Source of the DNA: Deltaproteobacteria bacterium RBG_16_54_11
GTDB taxonomy: Bacteria > Desulfobacterota > B13-G15 > RBG-16-54-18
DNA length: 11,189 nt
NCBI GenBank assembly: GCA_001797905.1
Contig: MGQS01000013.1
Span: forward strand, 10,269 to 21,457
Reading direction: 5' to 3'
Shown: one piece after another, positions 5,509-11,189 of the stretch
How the letters are laid out: each line of letters opens with the position of its first letter
How positions within the stretch are numbered: position 1 is the first letter of the stretch
The notes under the pieces: generated by a model
Databases searched by the model: none
Seen by the model: the letters and a program-made list of their open reading frames with translations, nothing else
What the model was told of the DNA's origin: nothing
Translations under genes and position numbers: made by a program

Positions 5509-6006
5509 ATGACGACTGAAGCTAATTTGAGGGAAGAAGTTGGGCAAGCCTTGATGACTTTTCAGCTTATCGAAGAAGCAATCAGAGATTATCTTGATAC
5601 AACGGCGAAGATTATTAAAAAAGATGTAAAATACCTCAAAAAAGAATTTTCTTTATATGATAAGAAGGATACTCTCGGAACATTGATAAAAAAATTTGCC
5701 AATGTAAGCACTAACATCACTTTAGTTCAATGGCTTAACGATAATATAAAAAAGAGAAATGATATCGCTCATAAAATATGGCTTGATTTTAGAAAAGAAA
5801 CCTCTCGCTTACTACGCGGGCCGAAAGATCGCGATATCGGAGATAAGTTGAATGCGTGTGTGACCAATAAAATTAAGGATGTTACAAAAATCGAAGAGAA
5901 TGCTCACAATTGCTTAATAACGCTACTTATCGAGACAATGCAAATAAAAAAATATCCCGTAATAATGGCGATGCGAAAAGAGAAGAAAAAGGATAAGGCT
6001 GTATAA
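5509..6006 (+). CDS. HEPN-like domain protein (candidate RNase or toxin)
   Basis: A 165-residue, mostly alpha-helical, charged protein. An N-terminal helix (LREEVGQALMTFQLIEEAIRDYL) and a central KKRNDIAHKIWLDF segment fit the HEPN superfamily, whose catalytic motif is R-x4-6-H with a polar residue after the Arg; here it is R83-N84-x-x-x-H88. HEPN proteins are often metal-independent RNases in toxin-antitoxin, abortive infection and CRISPR systems, though some are inactive. The family assignment rests on this motif and on helix pattern only. The ATG at 5509 follows GAGAAAGGGGG at a good distance, so I prefer it to the in-frame GTG at 5347, whose extension runs through the leader hairpin. The gene is AT-rich and Lys/Ile-rich, unlike the flanking core genes, which suggests transfer. 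It heads a three-gene run with gaps of 33 and 40 bp. Confidence 0.6.
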   Translation: MTTEANLREEVGQALMTFQLIEEAIRDYLDTTAKIIKKDVKYLKKEFSLYDKKDTLGTLIKKFANVSTNITLVQWLNDNIKKRNDIAHKIWLDFRKETSRLLRGPKDRDIGDKLNACVTNKIKDVTKIEENAHNCLITLLIETMQIKKYPVIMAMRKEKKKDKAV

Positions 6007-6039
6007 GCACACAAGGCGATTTGAGAAAGGAGGCGTGTC

Positions 6040-6411
6040 ATGGCTAACAGTTCATGGCGTGGCGAAGACGATGACTCAGGGGAAATGCGGAAGATTAAAG
6101 AAAAGGCATATCATGAATGGTTTCTAGCTTCGTTGCAAAAATTTCGGCTATTCTTTGTTGGCCTAGTGTTCGCAATTCTCGCCTTCTCTGTTCAGTTTGG
6201 TATTAAGTCTTCGGACGTCGGTGCCTTTAGCGTCCAATTTTTATCGTGGCTGGTGCTCCTCATTACTGGCGTTCTCGCTCTCCGAGACGCTGGTGGATTT
6301 GTTGCCGAATATTCAAAGGATACTTTTAAAGGTCTCAACCCTAAAATGAGGAAAGTCATGTGGTTCCTTTTTGTCATAGCAATATTTATGTTGATGTTAG
6401 TTAGACTCTAA
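6040..6411 (+). CDS. hypothetical membrane protein with three transmembrane helices
   Basis: A 123-residue protein I do not recognise. A polar, acidic N-terminus (1-30) precedes three hydrophobic helices at about 36-53, 64-82 and 105-121; the soluble loop between helices 2 and 3 is mixed charge. No catalytic motif is visible. The ribosome site AAAGGAGG (6026-6033) is strong and 6 bases before the ATG, so this is very probably translated. It follows the HEPN-like gene by 33 bp and precedes another membrane protein by 40 bp. In such a setting small multi-helix membrane proteins may be membrane-disrupting effectors or anchors, which is inference only. Confidence 0.7.
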   Translation: MANSSWRGEDDDSGEMRKIKEKAYHEWFLASLQKFRLFFVGLVFAILAFSVQFGIKSSDVGAFSVQFLSWLVLLITGVLALRDAGGFVAEYSKDTFKGLNPKMRKVMWFLFVIAIFMLMLVRL

Positions 6412-6451
6412 ACTCATAAAAATTTTAGGCGACGCAAGGAGATGAAAAAGG

Positions 6452-7144
6452 ATGAGAGTCTATAAGCGCAAGTTGGAGGGTAATGAAGGTGACATGAAGA
6501 AGCCATCAAAGTGGAAGGAATTTGTTAAATATATTAAGAAACTCAAACCAGATACAAAAATTCTAGGTATTATTGCTATTTTTACTGTAATCATCGCCAT
6601 AGCTTCATTGATAGTAGCGCTAATGTCAATGCTGATCGCTTCTAATCAAGCTGAGGAATCTCGTAAACAAACTGCTGCAATGTTTGATGAAATTAAGGAA
6701 ATGAAACTTCAAACTCATAACTTTCTCAAAGCAGCGAAGCCTCATATTACCTTTACAGCGCAGACACAATGGGTAGATCAGGATGTTGGAGTATACATTA
6801 GAAACAGTGGCTCCGGCACGGCAATCATAAAGCAGCTAACATTGCAAGTAAAAGATAAAACTTACGATGCATTAAATGCAAAGAGTTTTATCGAAGCTCT
6901 TAATGCGATGGGTTTATATGTTTCGGACGACGGCACCCCCACTTATAATTGTTTTGGAAGTGAATATCACTTTCATCAAGGAATTTATGAGAATTTTATA
7001 GTTATTCGAAAAATGAAAAGAGACGAAGCTATATTCAAAAAATTTTCGAATGCTATATCACCGTTAGTAATTAAAATCAAATATGAGTCACTGTTCAGCG
7101 AGAAGTTTGAGGAAAATTTTATCGCGGCACAATTTTTTGATTAA
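6452..7144 (+). CDS. hypothetical single-pass membrane protein with beta-rich C-terminal domain
   Basis: A 230-residue protein. It has a very basic N-terminus (1-35), one long hydrophobic helix (about 37-63), a short helical, coiled-coil-like stretch (66-92, with EEIxxMKLQ-type spacing), and then a domain from about 96 beginning KPHITFTAQTQWVDQDVGVYIRNSGSG. An NSGSGTAII segment of this kind recurs in many uncharacterised bacterial membrane-anchored proteins, but I know of no assigned function. The start at 6452 has AAGGAG about 10 bases upstream. M15 (ATG at 6494) is an alternative with GAAGGTG ahead. It is third in the AT-rich run after the HEPN-like and three-helix proteins, and no terminator follows at once. 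Confidence 0.65.
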   Translation: MRVYKRKLEGNEGDMKKPSKWKEFVKYIKKLKPDTKILGIIAIFTVIIAIASLIVALMSMLIASNQAEESRKQTAAMFDEIKEMKLQTHNFLKAAKPHITFTAQTQWVDQDVGVYIRNSGSGTAIIKQLTLQVKDKTYDALNAKSFIEALNAMGLYVSDDGTPTYNCFGSEYHFHQGIYENFIVIRKMKRDEAIFKKFSNAISPLVIKIKYESLFSEKFEENFIAAQFFD

Positions 7145-7208
7145 ATTGAATCATATATTACGAGTCATCTAGTCGAGATTTTTATTAAGCAAGAAGGTCA
7201 AAGAAACT

Positions 7209-7391
7209 ATGGGCGTCATTGTGAGACAAAAGGACAAAGGAGGCCCGTGGCGGGTGCTCCTTAACCACCGGGGCAAGAGGCGGTCAAAGCTCGTGGGGAC
7301 AAGCCCTCGGCGGAGGCGGTGGACAGATTAGATGATGTCACAGATTGGGTGATTTCATCAGAAGGGGCAAAGAAATGGGTTGGACACAACT
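7209..7391 (+). pseudogene. frameshifted N-terminal stub of a phage-type (tyrosine) integrase
   Basis: An ATG at 7209 opens MGVIVRQKDKGGPWRVLLNH followed by RGKRRSKLVG, a typical start of phage-like integrases with an arm-type DNA-binding domain. The frame then runs into Arg-rich nonsense and stops at about 7331. In the neighbouring frame from about 7290, GDKPSAEAVDRL continues the expected family pattern (GDK-xx-AExxA), then reads on to TAA at about 7391 without the core-binding or catalytic domain. So there is a frameshift and loss of more than 80 percent of the gene. The base composition here is more GC-rich than in its neighbours. It is direct evidence that an integrative element has been in this block. 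Confidence 0.7.
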
Positions 7392-7395
7392 AATT

Positions 7396-7424
7396 TTGAC
7401 AAGAGATTTTTAAAGTGTTAAATT
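7396..7424 (+). promoter_or_regulatory. promoter for the 7470-8297 gene
   Basis: TTGACA (7396-7401) is a perfect -35. After exactly 17 bases comes TAAATT (7419-7424), preceded by a TGn extension. The layout is strong for sigma70, and the predicted start of transcription lies about 40 bases before the ATG. Confidence 0.7.
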
Positions 7425-7433
7425 TAGAACACT
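7414..7433. promoter_or_regulatory. inverted repeat overlapping the -10: possible operator
   Basis: AGTGTT (7414-7419) and AACACT (7428-7433) form a perfect inverted repeat around an 8-base AT-rich centre that contains the -10 element. A dimeric repressor bound there would block the promoter. No regulator gene is visible close by. Confidence 0.4.
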
Positions 7434-7469
7434 ATTTCACGACTTTTAATAATAGCTAAAATTAAAAAA

Positions 7470-8297
7470 ATGGACTCTTTTCTTGATTTTCTTATCAATC
7501 TGATACAAGTAATTAAGTGGCCTTTATTGGTTTATCTATTATTTGGGCTCTTTAAAAAAGATGTTCAAAAAACACTCAAAGCATTTTCCGAGCGCCTTAA
7601 AAGGGGCGGAATGGAGTTGGGGGCTTCAAAAAATGGAGTGAAACTTAAGATAGACGATATAGGCACAAAAGCAACAGATGTCCCTGAACCAGCCAAACCA
7701 TTACCCAAAGCGGATGAAAGCAGGTTGCCATTGTTAGAGGCAAAACCTTCAGGGCATTTGCCTCCTATGATGGGAGGGTTCTTTGAGTCCCTTCCTGGAG
7801 GTTCATTTCTAATCCAAAAGATGGAAGTCCTCTATGATCCATGGCTGAAAGAAGCAGAAGGAAAAATTTACGAGCTTGGGCAAAAGGTTGAATTTTCAAT
7901 CCTCAATTTTACTAAAAATGGCTTCGAGTTCCCGCTGTGTGCTGTGGAGTTCCCCAAATCCTTTATGCACTTAGATACTGAGCATCCCGAAAGCGGTAGA
8001 TTAACCATAAACAGTGACCTTTGGGGTCTGGGTGGGCAATTAACACAATTACGAGAGCTTTCTGATGAGATGATGGAAATATCTAGCGTGCCAACTAGAA
8101 TTTTGAAGTCTAATGAAGGGTTGAGATTCTTTGTTCGATTCAATTTGCCCAATATAACGAAAGAATATACTTTAAGAATTAAGTTTGGAAGGATGGGACA
8201 AGTAGAAGAAAGCTCAAATTTATTGTTAAATGTAAGGAAATCAAAAAAGAAAATAAAAATAAAAAAGAAAATAAAAACGAAAATAAAAAAGAAATGA
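7470..8297 (+). CDS. hypothetical membrane-anchored protein with lysine-rich tail
   Basis: A 275-residue protein I do not recognise. One N-terminal helix (about 8-28, IKWPLLVYLLFGLF) is followed by a basic amphipathic segment ending in GGMELGASKNGVKL. This resembles the WPL..LF+..(K/R)xxGG pattern common after the anchor of many unknown cytoplasm-facing proteins. A Pro-rich linker (about 70-100) leads to a beta-rich domain (115-255). The last 19 residues are almost only Lys and Ile, encoded by an A-rich, imperfectly repeated stretch that probably grew by slippage. The start has no good ribosome site (AAATTAAAAAA), so translation may be weak or the true start may differ. It has its own promoter and lies after the integrase stub. 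Confidence 0.65.
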   Translation: MDSFLDFLINLIQVIKWPLLVYLLFGLFKKDVQKTLKAFSERLKRGGMELGASKNGVKLKIDDIGTKATDVPEPAKPLPKADESRLPLLEAKPSGHLPPMMGGFFESLPGGSFLIQKMEVLYDPWLKEAEGKIYELGQKVEFSILNFTKNGFEFPLCAVEFPKSFMHLDTEHPESGRLTINSDLWGLGGQLTQLRELSDEMMEISSVPTRILKSNEGLRFFVRFNLPNITKEYTLRIKFGRMGQVEESSNLLLNVRKSKKKIKIKKKIKTKIKKK

Positions 8298-8335
8298 TGC
8301 CCCCGTCCGCACCCTATACGCACCTGAAACAAAAA

Positions 8336-8364
8336 AAGGAGTTAGCACCTATGGCTAACTCCTT
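8336..8364 (-). terminator. terminator hairpin after the tRNA-like relic
   Basis: A perfect 11-bp stem (AAGGAGTTAGC at 8336-8346 with 8354-8364) and a 7-base loop. On the minus strand it ends in a run of seven or more T residues, so it works for minus-strand RNA, that is, downstream of the tRNA-like sequence at 8373. In the plus direction, after the 7470-8297 gene, no T-run follows. Confidence 0.78.
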
Positions 8365-8372
8365 GAAATCAC

Positions 8373-8470
8373 TGGCGGGAGCGACGAGATTCGAACTCAC
8401 GATCTTCCCGTTAGGATGAGTGGGATGATCACCGTCATATATGACGGGATCAGAGACGTTCTAACCAGCA
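8373..8470 (-). pseudogene. decayed tRNA-Asp-like copy with palindromic insertion
   Basis: The 3' part is identical to tRNA-Asp over 27 bases (8372-8398 against 8527-8553), covering CCA, the 3' acceptor strand and the T-loop. A D-loop-like ACGTTCTAACCAGC (8456-8469) also matches. The middle is replaced: about 33 extra bases include the palindrome CCGTCATATATGACGG (8432-8447) bracketed by GATC. The 5' acceptor strand is absent, so no cloverleaf can form and this should not be a working tRNA. It may be a pseudogene or a remodelled attachment site. Confidence 0.75.
8432..8447. repeat. perfect 16-bp palindrome within the tRNA relic
   Basis: CCGTCATATATGACGG is fully self-complementary and is flanked by GATC on both sides (8427-8430 and 8448-8451, with one extra A on the left). 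It could be a protein-binding site or a recombination scar. Confidence 0.75.
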
Positions 8471-8491
8471 TTGCAATAGCTGTTAATTTTA

Positions 8492-8519
8492 AGGGGCTAA
8501 CCGTTATCGGTTAACCCCT
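8492..8519 (-). terminator. hairpin downstream of tRNA-Asp
   Basis: An 11-bp stem with one C-A mismatch (AGGGGCTAACC at 8492-8502 with 8509-8519) and a 6-base loop starts 8 bases after the tRNA CCA end on the minus strand. The following sequence, TTAAAATT, is only a weak T-run, so termination may be partial. It shares sequence with the other three hairpins of the region. Confidence 0.7.
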
Positions 8520-8527
8520 GAGATTGC

Positions 8528-8605
8528 TGGCGGGAGCGACGAGATTCGAACTCGCGACCTCCGGCGTGACAGGCCGGCGTTCTAAACCAGCTGAACTACG
8601 CCCCC
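8528..8605 (-). tRNA. tRNA-Asp (anticodon GTC)
   Basis: It folds as a complete cloverleaf on the minus strand: acceptor GGGGGCG with CGCTCCC, D-arm GTTC/GAAC, anticodon stem CCGGC/GCCGG with loop CTGTCAC, T-arm GCGAG-TTCGAAT-CTCGT, discriminator G (as expected for tRNA-Asp) and encoded CCA (8528-8530). The anticodon lies at 8568-8570. No promoter is obvious directly upstream, so it may be co-transcribed with tRNA-Val. Its 3' end is duplicated at 8372-8398. Confidence 0.95.
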
Positions 8606-8907
8606 GAAAAAAGCTGCGCTTTTACCGTTAGCTTATAGCCTATAGCTATTAGCTATGAGGAATCTAATCTTTAGTTATAGACTACACAATACCAGTTACT
8701 GGTAAATAACCCTTAAGAAAAACTACGCTTTTACCGTTAGCTTATAGCCACTAGCTATTAGCTATTATGTGGCCTTTGGCGTTATCGATAGCTATAAGCT
8801 ACCCGCTAATAACCCTTCGTCATTTCTTCCATGAAGCTTTCGGTTTTACCGTTAGCTATAAGCCACTCGCTACTAGCTACTGGTGAAATGACGCTTCGTC
8901 ATTTCCT
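8606..8907. repeat. TAGCTA-rich intergenic repeat cluster between two tRNA genes
   Basis: Three direct copies of a ~40-bp unit (8617-8656, 8726-8765, 8841-8880) share TTTTACCGTTAGC and AGCC plus a TAGCTATTAGCTA-type end. Copies 1 and 2 differ at 2 of 40 positions and copy 3 is more diverged. A related segment near 8781-8813 is partly inverted. Spacers differ in length and sequence, so this is not a CRISPR array. No gene is visible. ACCAGTTACTGGT near 8691 is a small palindrome. Confidence 0.8.
8885..8905 (-). terminator. hairpin immediately after tRNA-Val
   Basis: A perfect 9-bp stem GAAATGACG/CGTCATTTC with a 3-base loop starts 3 bases beyond the tRNA-Val CCA end on the minus strand. There is no proper T-run, so it may be a weak terminator or a processing/stability hairpin. 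Confidence 0.5.
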
Positions 8908-8983
8908 TGGTGGGCGGAACAGGGCTTGAACCTGTGACCTTCGGCTTGTAAGGCCGACGCTCCCCCAACTGAGCTATCCGCCC
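8908..8983 (-). tRNA. tRNA-Val (anticodon TAC)
   Basis: A complete cloverleaf on the minus strand: acceptor GGGCGGA/TCCGCCC, D-arm GCTC/GAGC, anticodon stem TCGGC/GCCGA with loop CTTACAA, T-arm ACAGG-TTCAAGC-CCTGT, discriminator A and encoded CCA (8908-8910). The anticodon lies at 8948-8950. Confidence 0.95.
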
Positions 8984-8989
8984 CCCCAC

Positions 8990-9019
8990 TAAATAAGACC
9001 AAAAGACCGCTGTTGTCAA
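8990..9019 (-). promoter_or_regulatory. tRNA-Val promoter overlapping the clpX stop codon
   Basis: On the minus strand a perfect TTGACA -35 (9014-9019) contains the TGA stop of clpX. TATTTA (8990-8995) lies 18 bases further on as a weak -10, 7 bases before the tRNA 5' end. This would let the tRNAs be expressed independently of the protease operon. No terminator separates clpX from tRNA-Val. Confidence 0.5.
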
Positions 9020-10263
9020 CCGGCTGCAACCTCGGCCTCTTTTTCATAGACAAGGATGGGCCCTTCGCCTTTAAAGATCACCTCGTCATTGATGAGACAC
9101 TCGCGTACGTTCCCCTTGGAGGGTATCTCGTACATGATATCCAACATAATATTCTCTAAGATGGATTGAAGCCCCCTGGCCCCCGATTTCCTCTTGAGGG
9201 CCTCCTTGGCCACGGCGCTCAAGGCCCCCTCGGTAAAATTCAGTTTCACGTTTTCCATGGCGAAGAGCTTTTTGTACTGTTTGATCAGGGCATTCTTCGG
9301 TTTCTTCAAGATCTCGACGAGGGTCCGCTCGTCCAGCTCCTTGAGGGTGGCGATGACCGGCAGCCTCCCGATGAACTCCGGGATGAGGCCGAATTTCAGC
9401 AGGTCTTCCGGCTGGACCTCTTTTATTATATCCCCGATCTGCTTTTCTTCCTTCCCCTTTATCTCGGCGCCAAAGCCGATACCCTTTACCCCGGCCCTGG
9501 CCTCAATGATCTTCTCAAGGCCGACAAACGCACCGCCGCAGAGGAAGAGGATATTGGTGGTATCCACCTGTATGAATTCCTGCTGGGGATGCTTTCTCCC
9601 CCCCTTGGGAGGAACGCTGGCCGTAGTCCCCTCCAGGATCTTGAGCAACGCCTGCTGCACGCCCTCGCCCGACACGTCCCTCGTAATGGAGGGGCTATCG
9701 GACTTGCGCGCGATCTTATCGATCTCATCGATGTAGACGATGCCCCGGGAGGCGCTGTTGACGTCATAATCAGCTGCCTGCAAAAGGTTCAGGATGATGT
9801 TCTCCACATCTTCCCCTACATAACCGGCCTCGGTAAGGGTCGTGGCATCGGCGATGGTAAAGGGCACATCGAGGATCTTGGCCAGGGTCTGGGCCAGAAG
9901 GGTCTTGCCTGTGCCGGTCGGCCCGATCAGGAGGATATTGCTCTTCTGGAGCTCGATATCATCGATCTTGTTCTTCGTGTAGATCCGCTTGTAGTGGTTG
10001 TGCACGGCCACCGAAAGGATCTTTTTGGCCCTTTCTTGCCCGATCACGTATTCATCCAAGATCCTCTTGATCTCTACCGGCTTGGGGACCTTCTCCTTGA
10101 TGAGAGGTCCTTTTTCAAATTCCTCGGCGATAATCTCATTGCATAGTTCAATACATTCGTCGCAGATATAGACCCGCGGGCCGGCGATCAGCTTGCGCAC
10201 CTGATCTTGGCTCTTCCCGCAGAAGGAACAGCCCAAAAGCCGTCCTCCCTTTCGTTTATCCAT
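9016..10263 (-). CDS. clpX: ATP-dependent Clp protease ATP-binding subunit ClpX
   Basis: A 415-residue, full-length ClpX. The N-terminal zinc-binding domain has Cys12, Cys15, Cys34 and Cys37. The AAA+ domain has Walker A GPTGTGKT (114-121), pore loop GYVGED, Walker B IVYIDEIDKI, the IGF loop (KGIGFGAE) that docks on ClpP, and the sensor-2 segment RKSGARGLQ. ClpX unfolds tagged or specific substrate proteins by ATP hydrolysis and feeds them into ClpP in the cytoplasm. It lies 15 bp after clpP in the tig-clpP-clpX operon. A lon gene, often next in proteobacterial versions of this operon, does not follow; the tRNA genes do. Start, length and motifs are normal. Confidence 0.98.
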   Translation of the reverse strand: MDKRKGGRLLGCSFCGKSQDQVRKLIAGPRVYICDECIELCNEIIAEEFEKGPLIKEKVPKPVEIKRILDEYVIGQERAKKILSVAVHNHYKRIYTKNKIDDIELQKSNILLIGPTGTGKTLLAQTLAKILDVPFTIADATTLTEAGYVGEDVENIILNLLQAADYDVNSASRGIVYIDEIDKIARKSDSPSITRDVSGEGVQQALLKILEGTTASVPPKGGRKHPQQEFIQVDTTNILFLCGGAFVGLEKIIEARAGVKGIGFGAEIKGKEEKQIGDIIKEVQPEDLLKFGLIPEFIGRLPVIATLKELDERTLVEILKKPKNALIKQYKKLFAMENVKLNFTEGALSAVAKEALKRKSGARGLQSILENIMLDIMYEIPSKGNVRECLINDEVIFKGEGPILVYEKEAEVAAG

Positions 10264-10278
10264 TGCTCTCCCCTTTCA

Positions 10279-10878
10279 TTAGGTCTTTGGTTTCGGCCGT
10301 TGGACAACCACCTCGTCTATTATACCATATTCTTTGGCCTGGGGACCGGTCATGTAAAAGTCCCTGTCGGTATCCCTCTGTATCTTCTCCGCCGACTGGC
10401 CCGTATGTTTCATCAAGATATTGTTCAGCTCCTCGCGCATCCGCAGGATCTCCCGGGCCTGGATATCCACATCGGTGGCCGGGCCCTGAAATCCGCCCAT
10501 GGGTTGGTGCAGGAGGATCCGGGAGTGGGGCAGGGCAAAGCGTTTCCCTTTGGTCCCTGCCGCCAGCAGCACCGCCCCCATGCTCGAGGCCTGCCCCATG
10601 CAGATACAGGAGACATCAGGTCTGATGTACTGCATGGTGTCATAAATGGCCAGGCCGGAGGTGACCAGGCCCCCGGGGCTATTGATATAGAGGTTTATAT
10701 CCTTGTCCGGGTCTTCTGATTCGAGAAAAAGCATCTGGGCGATCACCAGGTTGGCCAGATCGTCATCGATGCCTGTCCCCAAGAAGATGATCCGCTCCTT
10801 GAGCAACCGGGAATAGATATCATAGGCCCTCTCAGCGCGGCCATCACGCTCTACAACGATGGGTATTAGATTATTCAT
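10279..10878 (-). CDS. clpP: ATP-dependent Clp protease proteolytic subunit ClpP
   Basis: A 199-residue serine peptidase with the full catalytic triad: Ser99 in GQASSMGA, His124 in LLHQP and Asp173 in RDTDRD, with the same spacing as in Escherichia coli ClpP. The NSPGG oxyanion strand (66-70) and the handle helix are present. Fourteen subunits form the barrel that degrades proteins delivered by ClpX. The N-terminus starts IPIVVERDGRAERAYDIYSRLL, as in mature ClpP, with only a very short propeptide. AAAGGA precedes the ATG. The gene sits 13 bp after tig and 15 bp before clpX. Confidence 0.98.
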   Translation of the reverse strand: MNNLIPIVVERDGRAERAYDIYSRLLKERIIFLGTGIDDDLANLVIAQMLFLESEDPDKDINLYINSPGGLVTSGLAIYDTMQYIRPDVSCICMGQASSMGAVLLAAGTKGKRFALPHSRILLHQPMGGFQGPATDVDIQAREILRMREELNNILMKHTGQSAEKIQRDTDRDFYMTGPQAKEYGIIDEVVVQRPKPKT

Positions 10879-10891
10879 CTCTCTTTTTCCT

Positions 10892-11189
10892 TTAACCTTT
10901 GTACTTTATCTCAGCCTCGGCGATGATGAAGTCCAAGATCTTTTCGCGCCCCAGGCCACGTCGTACGGCAGCCGCCAGGGAGGAGTTCTGGCGCAGCTCT
11001 TCCAGCGGCCTCTGATAGACGCGGGCCATCTCCTGCAGCCGATTTTCCACCTCCTCCGTCGTTACCTCTATCGACTCCTGCTTGCCGATCTCTTCCAGAA
11101 CAAAGGAGGCCCGTACCTCCCGCTCCGCGATCTTCTCATACTCGCCGCGCATCTTCTGCTCTTCTTCGGAGGGGAGGTCCTGCTGCTGG
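10892..11189 (-). CDS. tig: trigger factor, C-terminal part
   Basis: The frame is open to the window edge, giving about 98 C-terminal residues. The segment RASFVLEEIGKQESIEVTTEEV is the typical trigger-factor C-terminal domain, followed by an arm helix and a LGREKILDFIIAEAEIKYKG end. Trigger factor is the ribosome-bound chaperone that meets nascent chains. The ribosome-binding and PPIase domains are outside the window. Identification is strengthened by the clpP and clpX genes just downstream. An internal ATG at 11152 is not the true start. Confidence 0.92.
   Translation of the reverse strand, partial: QQQDLPSEEEQKMRGEYEKIAEREVRASFVLEEIGKQESIEVTTEEVENRLQEMARVYQRPLEELRQNSSLAAAVRRGLGREKILDFIIAEAEIKYKG

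Noticed and set aside
8373..8473. A functional tRNA with an intron or long variable arm (for example a selenocysteine or intron-bearing tRNA)
   Set aside because: No 5' acceptor strand complementary to the retained 3' strand is present, and the inserted segment is too short for a group I intron.
8606..8907. A CRISPR array
   Set aside because: Only three units are present, repeats differ from one another, spacers differ greatly in length, and no cas gene is near.
9166..10146. A long plus-strand open frame of 326 codons opposite clpX
   Set aside because: It is the antisense shadow of clpX, whose motifs are all intact. The translated product is low-complexity Leu/Gly/Asp sequence with no recognisable domain.

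Overview
The window looks like a contig from a Gram-negative, probably Desulfobacterota-like (formerly Deltaproteobacteria) or related bacterium. This rests on the tig-clpP-clpX order, a membrane-anchored VWA / PP2C phosphatase / SUMF1-like cluster, an exported MsrA-MsrB fusion and CCA-encoding tRNA genes. The lineage is an inference and could be wrong at phylum level.

Layout. (1) 1-2768, plus strand: the C-terminal end of a membrane-anchored von Willebrand A protein, a PP2C-type Ser/Thr phosphatase with a C-terminal membrane helix, and a secreted SUMF1-like protein that starts on the phosphatase stop codon. This is a signalling operon. (2) 2769-3400: a hicB-hicA toxin-antitoxin module between two copies of the last ~80 bp of the SUMF1-like gene. 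(3) 3455-5268, minus strand: a methionine sulfoxide reductase fusion (msrA-msrB) and a small GIY-YIG nuclease gene. The 3' end of the nuclease gene is repeated just beyond msrAB. (4) 5319-8297, plus strand: an AT-rich block. It holds a structured leader with a terminator-like hairpin, a HEPN-like protein, two unrecognised membrane proteins, a frameshifted stub of a phage-type integrase, and a fourth membrane-anchored unknown protein with its own promoter. (5) 8336-8983, minus strand: a decayed tRNA-Asp-like copy carrying a palindrome, intact tRNA-Asp(GTC), a cluster of TAGCTA-rich intergenic repeats, and tRNA-Val(TAC). (6) 9016-11189, minus strand: clpX, clpP and the 3' part of tig, the conserved chaperone-protease operon.

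The central structural observation is that a unit made of a tRNA 3' end followed by a terminator hairpin, all read on the minus strand, occurs at the real tRNA-Asp (8492-8530), at the tRNA relic (8336-8398), and more weakly at 5215-5268 and 3455-3504. The AT-rich block and the msrAB/GIY-YIG block lie between these units, and an integrase stub sits in the AT-rich block. I read 3455-8605 as an integration hotspot downstream of tRNA-Asp that has collected several accessory cargoes and has since decayed. The best candidate for an undescribed system is the operon at 5319-7144: a structured leader RNA, a HEPN-motif protein and two small membrane proteins. Its context suggests defence or toxin-antitoxin function, but no function can be proven from sequence alone.
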